Shown here in pieces: positions 10,226 through 18,969 of a stretch of 64,000 nucleotides of DNA. The notes under the pieces are model-generated. The model did no database searches. It worked only from the letters and a program-made list of their open reading frames with translations, and was not told the DNA's origin. The position numbers were made by a program, and so were the translations under genes. Position 1 is the stretch's first letter. The number at the start of each line of letters is the position of its first letter. The DNA is from Rhodococcus_F sp040656415 (GTDB taxonomy: Bacteria > Actinomycetota > Actinomycetes > Mycobacteriales > Mycobacteriaceae): the NCBI RefSeq assembly GCF_040656415.1, contig NZ_JBFAMC010000003.1:248001-312000 (forward strand). Reading direction: 5' to 3'.

Positions 10226-10254
10226 TTGCCAGAGACGGTAACACGTTCTACTTT
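10226..10254 (+). promoter_or_regulatory. fadD19 promoter with KstR-type operator
   Basis: A TTGCCA (-35, 10226-10231), 17-nt spacer and TACTTT (-10, 10249-10254) lie just upstream of fadD19. The spacer holds GGTAACACGTTCTA (10237-10250), 13 of 14 for KstR. Transcription should begin about 7 nt past the -10, at the GTG start codon. Confidence 0.75.
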
Positions 10255-10260
10255 GTTGCT

Positions 10261-11925
10261 GTGGCCCTAAACATCGCAGACCTCGTAGAGCACACAATCG
10301 ACCTCGTTCCCGACCGAGTCGCGCTGCTGTCCGGCGACCGCGAGGTGACGTATGCGCAGTTGGAGGAGAGGGCCAATCGCCTCGGCCACTACCTGCGTGA
10401 ACACGGCGTTCGGCCCGGGGACAAAGTAGGCATCTACTGCCGCAACACCATCGAAGCGATCGAAGCGATGGTTGCGGTCTTCAAGATCCGCGCGGTAATG
10501 ATCAACGTCAACTACCGCTACGTCGAGAACGAGTTGCAATACATCTTCGACAACTCGGACATGGTTGCGCTCATCCACGAGCGTCGATACTCCGACAAGG
10601 TGGCGGCAGTACTGCCCAAGACGCCCCTGCTGAAGACCACCATAGTCATCGAGGATGGCACCGACCTCGAGTTCGACGGGGTCGAATACGAGGCTGCGTT
10701 GGCGGAGGCGTCGCCCGACCGTGATTTCGAAGAACGCAGCAACGACGACCTGTACATGCTCTACACCGGCGGAACCACAGGGAAGCCCAAGGGCGTCATG
10801 TGGCGTCAGGAGGATGTCTGGCGAGTGCTCGGCGGCGGCATCAACTTCCTCACCGGCGAATACGTCCAGGACGAGTGGGAACTAGCCAAGACTGGCGCTG
10901 AGAACCCCAGCATGATCCGATTCCCGATTCCGCCGATGATCCACGGTGGCAGTCAGTGGGCAGTGTTTCACAGCCTGTTCGGCGGCGGTACGTGCGTCAT
11001 GAATCCGGAGTTCGACGGTCACGGCGTGTGGCAGACCATCGACAAGTACAAGGTCAACCTCATTTTCATCACGGGTGATGCGATGGCGCGCCCCATGCTC
11101 GATGCACTGCTCGAGGGCAACAAGGAGACCGGCGAGCCGTACGATTTGTCGTCGCTGTACGTGATGGCGAGTTCGGCGGCGCTGTTCTCGCCGAGCATCA
11201 GGGAGAAGTACCTCGAACTGCTGCCCAACCGGATGATCACCGACTCCATCGGTGCATCCGAGACTGGCTTCGGCGGCCTCGCTGTGGTCACCAAGGGTGA
11301 GTCGCACGGAGGCGGTCCGACTGTGAAGATCGACGCGTCCACTTCCGTTCTCGACGAGGACGGAAACCCGGTGGAACCGGGTTCAGGGGTGGTCGGGGTC
11401 CTCGCGCGGAGGGGGCACATCCCGATCGGCTACTACAAGGACGAAGAGAAGAGCAGGGCCACATTCAAGGAATTCAACGGGATCCGCTACGCCATTCCCG
11501 GTGACTTCGCACGGGTGGAGGCGGATGGCACCGTCACGATGCTGGGTCGCGGTTCGGTGTCGATCAACAGCGGCGGCGAAAAGATCTACCCCGAAGAAGT
11601 CGAAGGTGCCCTGAAGTCGCACCCCGACGTCTTCGATGTTCTGGTCGTCGGGGTCCCCGACGACCGGTTCGGTCAGCGAGTCGCCGCGGTGGTTCAGGCA
11701 CGCGAAGGTGCCCGGCCGAGCCTGCAGGAGATCGCCGCTGCGGCGCGCAAGGAGATTGCCGGATACAAGGTTCCACGCAGTCTGTGGTTCGTCGACGAGA
11801 TCAAGCGTTCGCCGGCGGGCAAACCCGACTACCGCTGGGCCAAGGAACAGACGGAGGTCCGTCCGGCCGACGACCATAACGGTAGCGGTGAGCCCGAGCC
11901 AAGCACGCAGGGTCGGGGCGAGTAG
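10261..11925 (+). CDS. fadD19: Steroid-CoA ligase FadD19
   Basis: A 554-residue ANL-superfamily acyl-CoA synthetase. ATP loop YTGGTTGKPKGV, hinge and C-domain segments GRGSVSINSGGEKIYPEEVE, and the catalytic lysine in RSPAGKPDY are all present. FadD19 activates C8 side-chain sterol carboxylates (C27 acids) and is required for C24-branched sterols in Rhodococcus. The start is set at GTG 10261, giving a length close to the 548 residues of Rv3515c; longer reading frames would cross the KstR box and the divergent gene. No ribosome site precedes it, consistent with a leaderless transcript. The next gene starts directly after the stop. Confidence 0.9.
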   Translation: MALNIADLVEHTIDLVPDRVALLSGDREVTYAQLEERANRLGHYLREHGVRPGDKVGIYCRNTIEAIEAMVAVFKIRAVMINVNYRYVENELQYIFDNSDMVALIHERRYSDKVAAVLPKTPLLKTTIVIEDGTDLEFDGVEYEAALAEASPDRDFEERSNDDLYMLYTGGTTGKPKGVMWRQEDVWRVLGGGINFLTGEYVQDEWELAKTGAENPSMIRFPIPPMIHGGSQWAVFHSLFGGGTCVMNPEFDGHGVWQTIDKYKVNLIFITGDAMARPMLDALLEGNKETGEPYDLSSLYVMASSAALFSPSIREKYLELLPNRMITDSIGASETGFGGLAVVTKGESHGGGPTVKIDASTSVLDEDGNPVEPGSGVVGVLARRGHIPIGYYKDEEKSRATFKEFNGIRYAIPGDFARVEADGTVTMLGRGSVSINSGGEKIYPEEVEGALKSHPDVFDVLVVGVPDDRFGQRVAAVVQAREGARPSLQEIAAAARKEIAGYKVPRSLWFVDEIKRSPAGKPDYRWAKEQTEVRPADDHNGSGEPEPSTQGRGE

Positions 11926-13062
11926 ATGCACACATCGTTGAGCGAGAAGTTCGGCATCGAGTACCCGATCTTCGGGTTTACGCCGTCCGAACATGTAGCC
12001 GCAGCGATTTCCCGAGCCGGCGGCCTGGGCGTCCTGGGGTGCGTCCGCTTCAACGATCCCGGTGAACTCGAAGAGGTTCTCACCTGGATGGACGAGAATA
12101 CCGACGGCAAACCTTACGGCGTCGACGTCGTGATGCCCGCGAAGGTCCCGACCGAGGGCACGCCGTCGGATCTCGATTCCCTGATCCCGCCCGAGCACCG
12201 AGCGTTTGTCGACCGGACGCTCACGGAACTGGGTGTACCGCCACTGGATTCGGGCATCGAACACGCGGAGGGTGTACTCGGTTGGCTGCACTCGGTGGCG
12301 CGCTCACATGTGGATGTGGCGCTGGGTCACCGCATCGCGCTGATCGCCAATGCTCTCGGATCCCCGCCGAAGGACGTGATCGACCGCGTTCACGAGAAGG
12401 GCGTGCCGGTGGCGGCGCTTGCCGGGGCGGTCGAGCATGCGCGCAGGCACGTCGAGAAGGGTGTCGACATCGTCATCGCGCAGGGTTACGAGGCCGGTGG
12501 ACACACTGGTGAGATTGCATCGATGGTGCTTGTTCCCGAGATCGTCGATGCGATTGGCGATTCCGCAGCAGTCCTCGCAGCCGGGGGAATCGGGAGTGGG
12601 CGTCAGGTGGCGGCGGCGTTGTCACTGGGTGCTTCCGGTGTGTGGATGGGGTCGTATTGGCTCACCACGTCCGAGTACAAGCTAGGCGGTGCGTCGCCCG
12701 AGGGCCCGTCCGCCGTCCAGCAGGCATTCCTCCGCGCCACGTCCTCGGACACGGTGCGGTCGCGGATCTACACTGGCAAACCTGCCCGGCTGCTCAAGAC
12801 CAAGTGGACAGAGGCCTGGTCGAAGCCGGACGCACCGGCACCACTGCCCATGCCCCTGCAGAACCTCTTGGTCAGCGAGGCGCATCAACGGATCGCTGCC
12901 TCCGAGGACCCGGATGTGGTGGCGATGCCGGTGGGTCAAATCGTCGGCAGGATGAACGAGATCCGTCCGGTGGCCGAAGTGATGGACGAACTCGTCGCGG
13001 GCTTCGACTCGGCGGTCTCTCGCCTCGACGGCTTCAGGGACCGCAGTCACATAGGGGAGTAA
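11926..13062 (+). CDS. Nitronate monooxygenase / 2-nitropropane dioxygenase-like flavoprotein
   Basis: A 378-residue FMN-binding TIM barrel of the NPD family: an N-terminal IEYPIFGF segment, ISRAGGLGVLG, the GYEAGGHTGEI phosphate-side loop, AAGGIGSGRQVAAALSLGASGVWMGS, and a C-terminal helical lid. ATG 11926 abuts the fadD19 stop, so the two are one operon under the KstR-like promoter. Family members oxidise nitronates or act as flavin-dependent enoyl reductases; in this context a steroid acyl-CoA redox step is more likely. The 3' end overlaps convergent fadD17 by 16 bp. Confidence 0.8.
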   Translation: MHTSLSEKFGIEYPIFGFTPSEHVAAAISRAGGLGVLGCVRFNDPGELEEVLTWMDENTDGKPYGVDVVMPAKVPTEGTPSDLDSLIPPEHRAFVDRTLTELGVPPLDSGIEHAEGVLGWLHSVARSHVDVALGHRIALIANALGSPPKDVIDRVHEKGVPVAALAGAVEHARRHVEKGVDIVIAQGYEAGGHTGEIASMVLVPEIVDAIGDSAAVLAAGGIGSGRQVAAALSLGASGVWMGSYWLTTSEYKLGGASPEGPSAVQQAFLRATSSDTVRSRIYTGKPARLLKTKWTEAWSKPDAPAPLPMPLQNLLVSEAHQRIAASEDPDVVAMPVGQIVGRMNEIRPVAEVMDELVAGFDSAVSRLDGFRDRSHIGE

Positions 13063-14618
13063 CGACCGTCGTCGCGAATCCAGACAGGATCGCTGCAACC
13101 CTCCGCCTCGGCGCTCAACACTCGGGTGAGAACCTTGAATGTCGCGGTCCGTGGAAACTCGGTACACACCCGGATCAGGCTCGGGCGTTGCTTGGGCCCC
13201 AGATCGGACTGCGCATCCAAGAAATCGGCAAAGGCGAGGGGATCGAACTCGCGGGTCGGGACGACTGCCGCCATCACGCGATCTCCGACCTCGTCGTCGG
13301 CTACCGCGTACACCGCTACCTGGGCGAATCCGTCGTAACGCTGCAGGATGCGCTCGATGGGGGCGGAACCGATGTTCTCGCCATCGACTCGCAGCCAGCC
13401 AGAACTGCGTCCGGCGAAGTAGACGAATCCATCTGCGTCCCGGTAGGCCAGGTCGCCGCTCCAATACATGCCGGCGCGGACCCGTTCGGCATCGGCCTCA
13501 GGGTCGTTGTAGTAGCCGGCGAACGCCCCTGGGCCGACAGTGTTGACAAGTTCCCCTGTCGCAGCTTCTGCGTTGACCAAGCGGCCGAATTCGTCGAATT
13601 CTGCTGGGGGGCAGGGCTGCCCGGTCTCGGTGTTCAGTATCGCGATTCCATCCGGAAGCCTTCCCAGAGAACCCGAGGGCGCTCCGGGCGTGGAGGAAAT
13701 GGCGATGCCACCCTCCGTGGAGCCGAACCCGTCGACCACCGCAGTCCCGAACCGGCGCGAGAACGCGGACACGGCGTGGGCAGACCCCTCGTTGCCGTAC
13801 ATCAACCGGAGGGTGTTCTCAGCGTCGTCCGGCAACTCGGGAGTAGCCAGCACGTACGACAGCGGCTTGCCGACATAGTTGGCATACGTAACGCCGTACT
13901 TGCGGACGTCGCTGAGGAAGTTCGACGCTGAGAACTTGCGCCGCAACGCGATCGAGCTGTGCCCTGCCAGTGCGACGGACCACGCTGCCATCATGGCGTT
14001 GGAATGGAACATCGGCATCGACATGTACACGACGTCTTCAGGTGACAACCCGAAGCGCTCCGCAAGCATGACCCCGGGACCGGCGATCTTCGCGTGAGTG
14101 CAGCGAACCGCTTTCGGATCACCGCTCGTGCCCGACGTGAAGATGAGCATGAACAGGTCGTCCGGGTCTGCTGTCCGAGGGGTGAATTCGGTGCGCTCCT
14201 CTGCGAGCAAGGCCGACCACCGCGCCGAATCCACATCGATGACCGGCACAGCGAGATCGAGTCCCTCCAGTAGCCCTGAGCTTCCGCGTTCGGTGAAAAT
14301 CACCTGGCAATCGGCGACTTCGATGTCGCGCGCCAGCGCTTCCCCCCGTCGGGTGGTGTTGAGACCCACCAGCACGACGCCGGAGAGCGCTGCCGCGGCC
14401 GCGAGGAGTGAGAACTCCGGAACGTTGTCCATCAGCACGCCGAAGTGCGGAGGCTTGTTCGCATCGAGCAGATCCTCGAGAATCGCTGCACGCCGCGCGC
14501 TCGACCGCACGTGATCGGACCACGACAAGAAGTGGTCTTCGAAGTGCAATCCGTGCTCGTCGTCGTTGGCGACGTCCAATAGTAGATCCGTCACCGTGGG
14601 CGCGAGCACCGCCGTCAT
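13047..14618 (-). CDS. fadD17: Steroid acyl-CoA synthetase FadD17-like
   Basis: A 523-residue ANL ligase. The ATP loop is FTSGTSGDPKAVRC and the adenylate region DGFGSTEGG; the acceptor-domain segment reads SSGWLRVDGENIG. FadD17 (Rv3506) activates sterol acids with a shortened five-carbon side chain. ATG 14618 overlaps the fadE27 stop by 4 bp (ATGA), so the order fadE26-fadE27-fadD17 is a coupled operon as in M. tuberculosis. Longer in-frame starts lie inside fadE27. The equivalent of the usual catalytic PxGK lysine is not obvious at the C-terminus (TATFKVLTR carries the likely lysine). Confidence 0.85.
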   Translation of the reverse strand: MTAVLAPTVTDLLLDVANDDEHGLHFEDHFLSWSDHVRSSARRAAILEDLLDANKPPHFGVLMDNVPEFSLLAAAAALSGVVLVGLNTTRRGEALARDIEVADCQVIFTERGSSGLLEGLDLAVPVIDVDSARWSALLAEERTEFTPRTADPDDLFMLIFTSGTSGDPKAVRCTHAKIAGPGVMLAERFGLSPEDVVYMSMPMFHSNAMMAAWSVALAGHSSIALRRKFSASNFLSDVRKYGVTYANYVGKPLSYVLATPELPDDAENTLRLMYGNEGSAHAVSAFSRRFGTAVVDGFGSTEGGIAISSTPGAPSGSLGRLPDGIAILNTETGQPCPPAEFDEFGRLVNAEAATGELVNTVGPGAFAGYYNDPEADAERVRAGMYWSGDLAYRDADGFVYFAGRSSGWLRVDGENIGSAPIERILQRYDGFAQVAVYAVADDEVGDRVMAAVVPTREFDPLAFADFLDAQSDLGPKQRPSLIRVCTEFPRTATFKVLTRVLSAEAEGCSDPVWIRDDGRYSPM

Positions 14619-15736
14619 GAGGGGACGGTGGCCAATTCGGTACCGAGGGTTCGCAGTTGCGCAGTGGCCGAACCCAATCGGAACTCGAGGGCCTTGGCTG
14701 CCAGGAAGTATCGGTGCACGGGATGGTCTTCGTCGAGTCCCACACCGCCGTGGACGTGGATGACGGTATGAGAGACCCGGTGCCCTGCATCGGAGGCCCA
14801 GAATTTGGCGGTTTGGACGTCTCCCTCGCCCGTCAGTCCCTCGCTGAGCCGCCATGCGGCCTGCCACAACGTGAGCCGGACACCCTTGACGTCTATGTAG
14901 GCGTCGGCGAGCCGTTGCGCCACGGCTTGGAAACTACCGATGGGGCGGTCGAACTGCACTCGTTCGCGAGCGTATGCCGCGGTGAGTGTGAGTGCCTGGT
15001 CGAGCACTCCGTACTGATACGCGCAGGCTCCGAGCGAACCACGCTCGACGAGCCAGTCGACGATCTCACCGCCTTGCTCGATGGTTCCGAGAAGTCGGTT
15101 CTCGTCCACCACAACCCCGTGAAGGGCCAACTCGCCGACGCTGGACAGATCGACGGTCTGCTGGCGGGTGACGGTAACACCTGCATCGTCGGGTCGGACG
15201 AGGAAGGCCGCAACACCGTCCGAGGTCGCGGCTGGGACCAGGAACAAATCGGCCGACGGCGCCGCGTCCACGACGACCTTGGTTCCGTCGAGCGTCCACC
15301 CCTGCGGACCGCGTTCGGCGCGGGTGGCTGGTGCGCCCGGGGTATCGCACAGCTCTTCGTCGAGCGCGACCGCGAGGATCTTCGTACCCTCTGCTGCCGG
15401 CGCTCCCCATTCGGAACGCTGCTGCTCGGTGCCGAATTTCGCGATGGCACCCGCAGCCATGACGATCGTGGAGAGGTAGGGGACCGGTGCAACCGCGCGT
15501 CCGAGTTCGATGAGGATGCTGCACTGTTCGAGCACGCCGAACCCGTCGCCGCCTACGGACTCCGGGAGCGCCGCACTGAGAATGCCGGACGCCCCCAGCG
15601 CTGACCAGAGACGACGATCGAGCCGGTCTTCCGCGGCGTCGAGTTCGCGCAGCCGATCGTTTGTGACGAGTTCTCCGACGATGCCGCGAGTGAGCCCGGC
15701 CAGGTCCTGCTGGGCCTCGGTGTGGGTGAAATCCAT
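14615..15736 (-). CDS. fadE27: Acyl-CoA dehydrogenase FadE27 (ChsE5-type subunit)
   Basis: A 373-residue acyl-CoA dehydrogenase-fold protein, the same length as Rv3505. The N-terminal helical part (DFTHTEAQQDLAGL), the SILIELGRAVAPVPYLST block and the C-terminal HGGVGLDEDHPVHRYFLAAK motif are present. In M. tuberculosis it pairs with FadE26 as the alpha2beta2 dehydrogenase ChsE4-ChsE5, which desaturates steroid acyl-CoA thioesters of several chain lengths. ATG 15736 begins 11 nt after fadE26; the 3' end overlaps fadD17. Confidence 0.88.
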   Translation of the reverse strand: MDFTHTEAQQDLAGLTRGIVGELVTNDRLRELDAAEDRLDRRLWSALGASGILSAALPESVGGDGFGVLEQCSILIELGRAVAPVPYLSTIVMAAGAIAKFGTEQQRSEWGAPAAEGTKILAVALDEELCDTPGAPATRAERGPQGWTLDGTKVVVDAAPSADLFLVPAATSDGVAAFLVRPDDAGVTVTRQQTVDLSSVGELALHGVVVDENRLLGTIEQGGEIVDWLVERGSLGACAYQYGVLDQALTLTAAYARERVQFDRPIGSFQAVAQRLADAYIDVKGVRLTLWQAAWRLSEGLTGEGDVQTAKFWASDAGHRVSHTVIHVHGGVGLDEDHPVHRYFLAAKALEFRLGSATAQLRTLGTELATVPS

Positions 15737-15747
15737 GGTCGTATGTC

Positions 15748-16950
15748 CTAACGCTTGGCTGGGGGGAGGCCGAGGGCGGTCATGCCGATGATGTCGCGTT
15801 GCACCTCGTTGGTTCCGCCGCCGAAAGTGAGGATCAGCGACGAGCGATGCATCCGTTCGAGGCGTCCGCGCAACAAGACGCCGGGAGAGTTTTGGCGCAG
15901 TGTGGCCGAAGGCCCGAGGATCTCCATTAGGAGCCGGTATGCCTCGGTGGCGAATTCGGTGCCGAACACCTTGTTGGCGGACGCGGCTTCGCGACCGGGA
16001 GCGTGATCTGTGGTCGAGCCGTCCGCCGAAGTGCCGGAAGCGATCTCCCAGTTCATCAACTTCAGGTACTCGGCCTTGGCATGAACCCGGGCCAGGTTGA
16101 TCTGGACCCACTCCTGGTCGATGACCCGGCGACCGTCGGGCAACTTGGTGTTCTGCGCCCATTCGCGCACTTCGTGCAAGGCGGTCAGGACCGGTCCAGC
16201 GGACGTCAGCGCGACGCGTTCGTGGTTGAGCTGATTGGTGATCAGAGCCCAGCCGCCGTTCTCGGGGCCCACGAGCGCCGTCGAGGGAACGCGCACGTCT
16301 TGATAGTAGGTGGCGCTCGTGTCCGGGCCTGCCATCGTGTGGACCGGGGTATACGAGAAGCCTTCCGCTGTCGTCGGAACGATCAGAACGCTGATTCCCT
16401 TGTGCTTCTTGGCTTCGGGGTCGGTGCGGCAGGCCAGCCATACGTAGTCGGCGTAGGCGATCAGGCTGGTCCACATCTTCTGGCCGTTGATGATGTACTC
16501 GTCGCCGTCCTTGACGGCGGTGGTTCGGAGTCCGGCGAGGTCGGTCCCCGCTTCCGGTTCGGAGTAGCCGATGGAGAAGTGCAGTTCACCGGCAGAGATC
16601 TTGGGCAGGAAGAAGGACTTCTGTTCGGGGGTACCGAAGTGCATGATCGTCGGCGCGACCGAGTTGATGGTGAGGAAGGGGACGGGCGCGCCCGCGATGG
16701 CTGCTTCGTCGGTGAAGATCAGTTGCTCCATCGCCGAACGCTCCTGGCCGCCATACTCCCTGGGCCATCCGAGGGTCAGCCAGCCGTCCTTGCCCATCTG
16801 GGCGACGACGTCGCGGTAGACATTGCCCGCGCCGTATTCTCCGGTCGTGGCGGCCAGGGCTTCTCGACGCTCCGGCGTCATCAGCTTCGCGAAATACGCG
16901 CGCAGTTCTTCCCTCAGCTGTTGTTGCTGCGGCGTGTACGTGATGTGCAT
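15748..16950 (-). CDS. fadE26: Acyl-CoA dehydrogenase FadE26 (ChsE4-type subunit)
   Basis: A 400-residue FAD-dependent acyl-CoA dehydrogenase, the same length as Rv3504. Signature blocks are GWPREYGGQERS, IGYSEPEAGTDLAGLRTTAV (flavin/substrate loop), NGQKMWTS and the C-terminal FGGGTNEVQRDIIG motif that closes over FAD. ATG 16950 has GGAGAGG 6 nt upstream. It is the first gene of the fadE26-fadE27-fadD17 operon, divergent from fdxD across a KstR-like site. Role: alpha,beta-dehydrogenation of steroid side-chain CoA esters together with FadE27. Confidence 0.9.
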   Translation of the reverse strand: MHITYTPQQQQLREELRAYFAKLMTPERREALAATTGEYGAGNVYRDVVAQMGKDGWLTLGWPREYGGQERSAMEQLIFTDEAAIAGAPVPFLTINSVAPTIMHFGTPEQKSFFLPKISAGELHFSIGYSEPEAGTDLAGLRTTAVKDGDEYIINGQKMWTSLIAYADYVWLACRTDPEAKKHKGISVLIVPTTAEGFSYTPVHTMAGPDTSATYYQDVRVPSTALVGPENGGWALITNQLNHERVALTSAGPVLTALHEVREWAQNTKLPDGRRVIDQEWVQINLARVHAKAEYLKLMNWEIASGTSADGSTTDHAPGREAASANKVFGTEFATEAYRLLMEILGPSATLRQNSPGVLLRGRLERMHRSSLILTFGGGTNEVQRDIIGMTALGLPPAKR

Positions 16951-17088
16951 CGAAATACCTCTCCGGTCGAGAGCTGGAATCAGCAAAATCTGGCACAGGT
17001 TCCAGTCACTGCGTCGCAATGGCGGAATCGGTCCCGCCCCGGTTCCGAAGCGAGTCAGGTGGACCGCTCGCAGTCGTGAAACGAATCA

Positions 17089-17117
17089 TTGCACACGACT
17101 GGAACAGGTTCTAGTGT
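17089..17117 (+). promoter_or_regulatory. fdxD promoter with KstR-type operator
   Basis: TTGCAC (17089-17094), a 17-nt spacer and TAGTGT (17112-17117) form a candidate promoter. TGGAACAGGTTCTA (17100-17113) is a full match to the KstR palindrome and covers the spacer and the start of the -10. The same site probably also governs fadE26 on the minus strand. Confidence 0.78.
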
Positions 17118-17197
17118 AATTGGAGGAACGCTGTATGCCACACATCGGTTGCGCACGCGGCTGTCAATGACGCGACAAAGAGAAGAGGGAATCAAAA

Positions 17198-17389
17198 ATG
17201 GAGGTCAGAGTCGATTTCGACCGCTGCGAGGCCAATGGTGTCTGTGTAGGGATCGCGCCGGATATCTTCGAGCTCGACGACGACGAGCAGCTGCACATCA
17301 CGAGTCCTGTTCCCCCCGCTGACCGGGAAGATGACGTGCGCATGGCGATCGCCCAGTGCCCGAGGGCCGCTCTCACGGAGCATCCCTGA
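17198..17389 (+). CDS. fdxD: [3Fe-4S] ferredoxin FdxD
   Basis: A 63-residue ferredoxin with three cluster cysteines, C10, C16 and C54 (C-x5-C...CP), and Gly14 where a 4Fe-4S protein would have a further Cys. This indicates a 3Fe-4S cluster. An acidic surface (ELDDDEQ) is typical of P450 redox partners. An AGAGGGA site lies 7 nt before ATG 17198. Position equals Rv3503c. It probably donates electrons to the steroid P450s such as the CYP125 at the left edge. Confidence 0.9.
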   Translation: MEVRVDFDRCEANGVCVGIAPDIFELDDDEQLHITSPVPPADREDDVRMAIAQCPRAALTEHP

Positions 17390-17394
17390 CCACT

Positions 17395-17424
17395 GTTGCC
17401 CGGAATGAGAACACGTTCTACAGT
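17395..17424 (+). promoter_or_regulatory. hsd4A promoter with KstR-type operator
   Basis: TTGCCC (17395-17400) and TACAGT (17419-17424) are separated by 18 nt. GAGAACACGTTCTA (17407-17420), 13 of 14 for KstR, lies in the spacer. The gene starts about 70 nt downstream. Confidence 0.65.
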
Positions 17425-17492
17425 TGTTGCGACCTGCCGTTCAGGCGGGTTCCCGACATGCGTCGAGTGCGCGGAACCAGGAGAACGTGTTC

Positions 17493-18410
17493 ATGAATGG
17501 TGTGACTGATCGCGATGTGAACCTGGACGGCAAGGTGGGCGTCGTGACCGGCGCCGGATCCGGCCTCGGAAAGTTCGAGGCGATCGAACTTGCACGCGCG
17601 GGCGCGAGCATCGTAGTCAACGATCTGGCCGCCGGCGACGCTGTGGAGGAGACCCTCGAGGAGATCCGGAGACTGGGCGCGAAGGTCGAATTCGTGGCCG
17701 GTGACATTGGCGAACGGTCCACCGCGGATGCGATCATGGAGGCCGCACACGACCGCCTCGGCGGCCTCGACATCCTCGTGAACAATGCCGGCATCACTCG
17801 GGATCGCATGCTGTTCAACATGTCCGACGAAGATTGGGACATGGTGCTCAAGGTTCATCTGCGCGGCCACTTTCTACTGTGCCGGTCCGCGGCGGCATTT
17901 TGGCGGGGCAAATCGAAGGAGGCGGGGGCGCCGGTATACGGCCGGATCATCAACACGTCCTCGGAGGCGGGCCTGCTGGGTCCGGAGGGGCAGGCCAACT
18001 ACGGCGCGGCCAAGGCCGGAATCACGGCATTGACGCTGTCGGCTGCCCGCGGGTTGTCCCGCTACGGCGTCCGCGCCAACGCGATTTGCCCGCGCGCCCG
18101 CACATCGATGACCGAGAAGGTATTCGGTGAGGCGCCCGCCGAAGGGGTCGATCCATTGTCGCCGGATCACGTCGCCACCCTTGTCGCATTCCTCGCATCG
18201 CCTGCGGCGGACACCGTCAACGGGCAGGTCTTCGTTGTGTATGGCCCGATGGTGGCGCTGATGGCGGCACCAGTCGTGGAGCAACGCTTCGATGCGGCGG
18301 ACGGGCAGTGGACGCCCGAGGCGCTCGCGGCCGAACTCGGCAGCTATTTCGACGATCGTGATCCGTCCACCATGTTCTCGGCTTCCGCAGCTCTACGTGA
18401 GCTAGGTTGA
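17493..18410 (+). CDS. hsd4A: Short-chain dehydrogenase Hsd4A-type (side-chain 3-hydroxyacyl-CoA dehydrogenase)
   Basis: A 305-residue SDR protein: nucleotide motif TGAGSGLGK, NNAG at the end of strand 4, catalytic Ser in NTSSEAG and YGAAK for the Tyr/Lys pair. The C-terminal extension past the standard 250-residue SDR core matches the MFE-type dehydrogenase Rv3502c. Family members oxidise the 22-hydroxy acyl-CoA of the sterol side chain and have 17-beta-HSD activity. ATG 17493 has AGGAGA upstream. One oddity: the usual cofactor-proximal PG after the active site reads ICPRARTSMTEK. Confidence 0.87.
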   Translation: MNGVTDRDVNLDGKVGVVTGAGSGLGKFEAIELARAGASIVVNDLAAGDAVEETLEEIRRLGAKVEFVAGDIGERSTADAIMEAAHDRLGGLDILVNNAGITRDRMLFNMSDEDWDMVLKVHLRGHFLLCRSAAAFWRGKSKEAGAPVYGRIINTSSEAGLLGPEGQANYGAAKAGITALTLSAARGLSRYGVRANAICPRARTSMTEKVFGEAPAEGVDPLSPDHVATLVAFLASPAADTVNGQVFVVYGPMVALMAAPVVEQRFDAADGQWTPEALAAELGSYFDDRDPSTMFSASAALRELG

Positions 18411-18867
18411 TCTGACTCTCCGGGGTGGATCGCGACACGAAGTCGGCAATCCGCACAGCCTTCGCGGGCGATGCGCTCCGGATGGCAGATAATGACGGCA
18501 AGCAGACAGCGGCTCGGAGGGGGGTCAGCAGGCCGCCTGTCGGAGTGCGTCGAAGGTGTGCCGGCATCGATCAGAACGTGTTCTATTTTTTGCCTGAAAT
18601 CGTCGGTACTCGTCGGTCGTGAGGCACCTCGTCGATAGTCCGATATTCGCCCCGAAGCGCGCACTATTTGTCGGTGCCGATTTTCCGGTGCGTGGCTGGT
18701 ACTACCGATGAATATCGATCAATATGTCTGCGCTATATCATATTTAGGATATTGGTCCGAAGTCGTTCACCATCAAACTACTGCTCGTTTGTCGGATTTA
18801 TACAAGGTGATATCCGGCCGAATCCGCTTCGTTGATCGGATGATTCTTGTTGATGCGTGACCATCTT
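18411..18867. other. Non-coding, AT-richer leader upstream of mce4
   Basis: No convincing gene is seen in this interval between hsd4A and the mce4 promoter. It is clearly AT-richer than its surroundings (especially 18690-18800). It holds one KstR-like palindrome (18572-18585), listed separately. Confidence 0.6.
18572..18585. promoter_or_regulatory. Second, distal KstR-like palindrome upstream of mce4
   Basis: CAGAACGTGTTCTA matches 13 of 14 positions of TnnAACnnGTTnnA. It lies 398 bp before yrbE4A and has no obvious hexamer pair around it on the plus strand. Confidence 0.55.
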
Positions 18868-18896
18868 TTGACAGGTAAACACGTTCTCATTAATAT
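18868..18896 (+). promoter_or_regulatory. mce4 operon promoter with KstR-like operator in the spacer
   Basis: Consensus -35 TTGACA (18868-18873), exactly 17 nt, then -10 TAATAT (18891-18896). The spacer contains GTAAACACGTTCTC (18875-18888), 12 of 14 for KstR. Transcription should start near 18903, about 65 nt before yrbE4A. Confidence 0.8.
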
Positions 18897-18969
18897 GATC
18901 CGAATCACAAGCCGTGGAGGCTTGTGCAACAGTCTGCGCCAGGCGCGATCGTGAAACGAGGAGGGGCGG

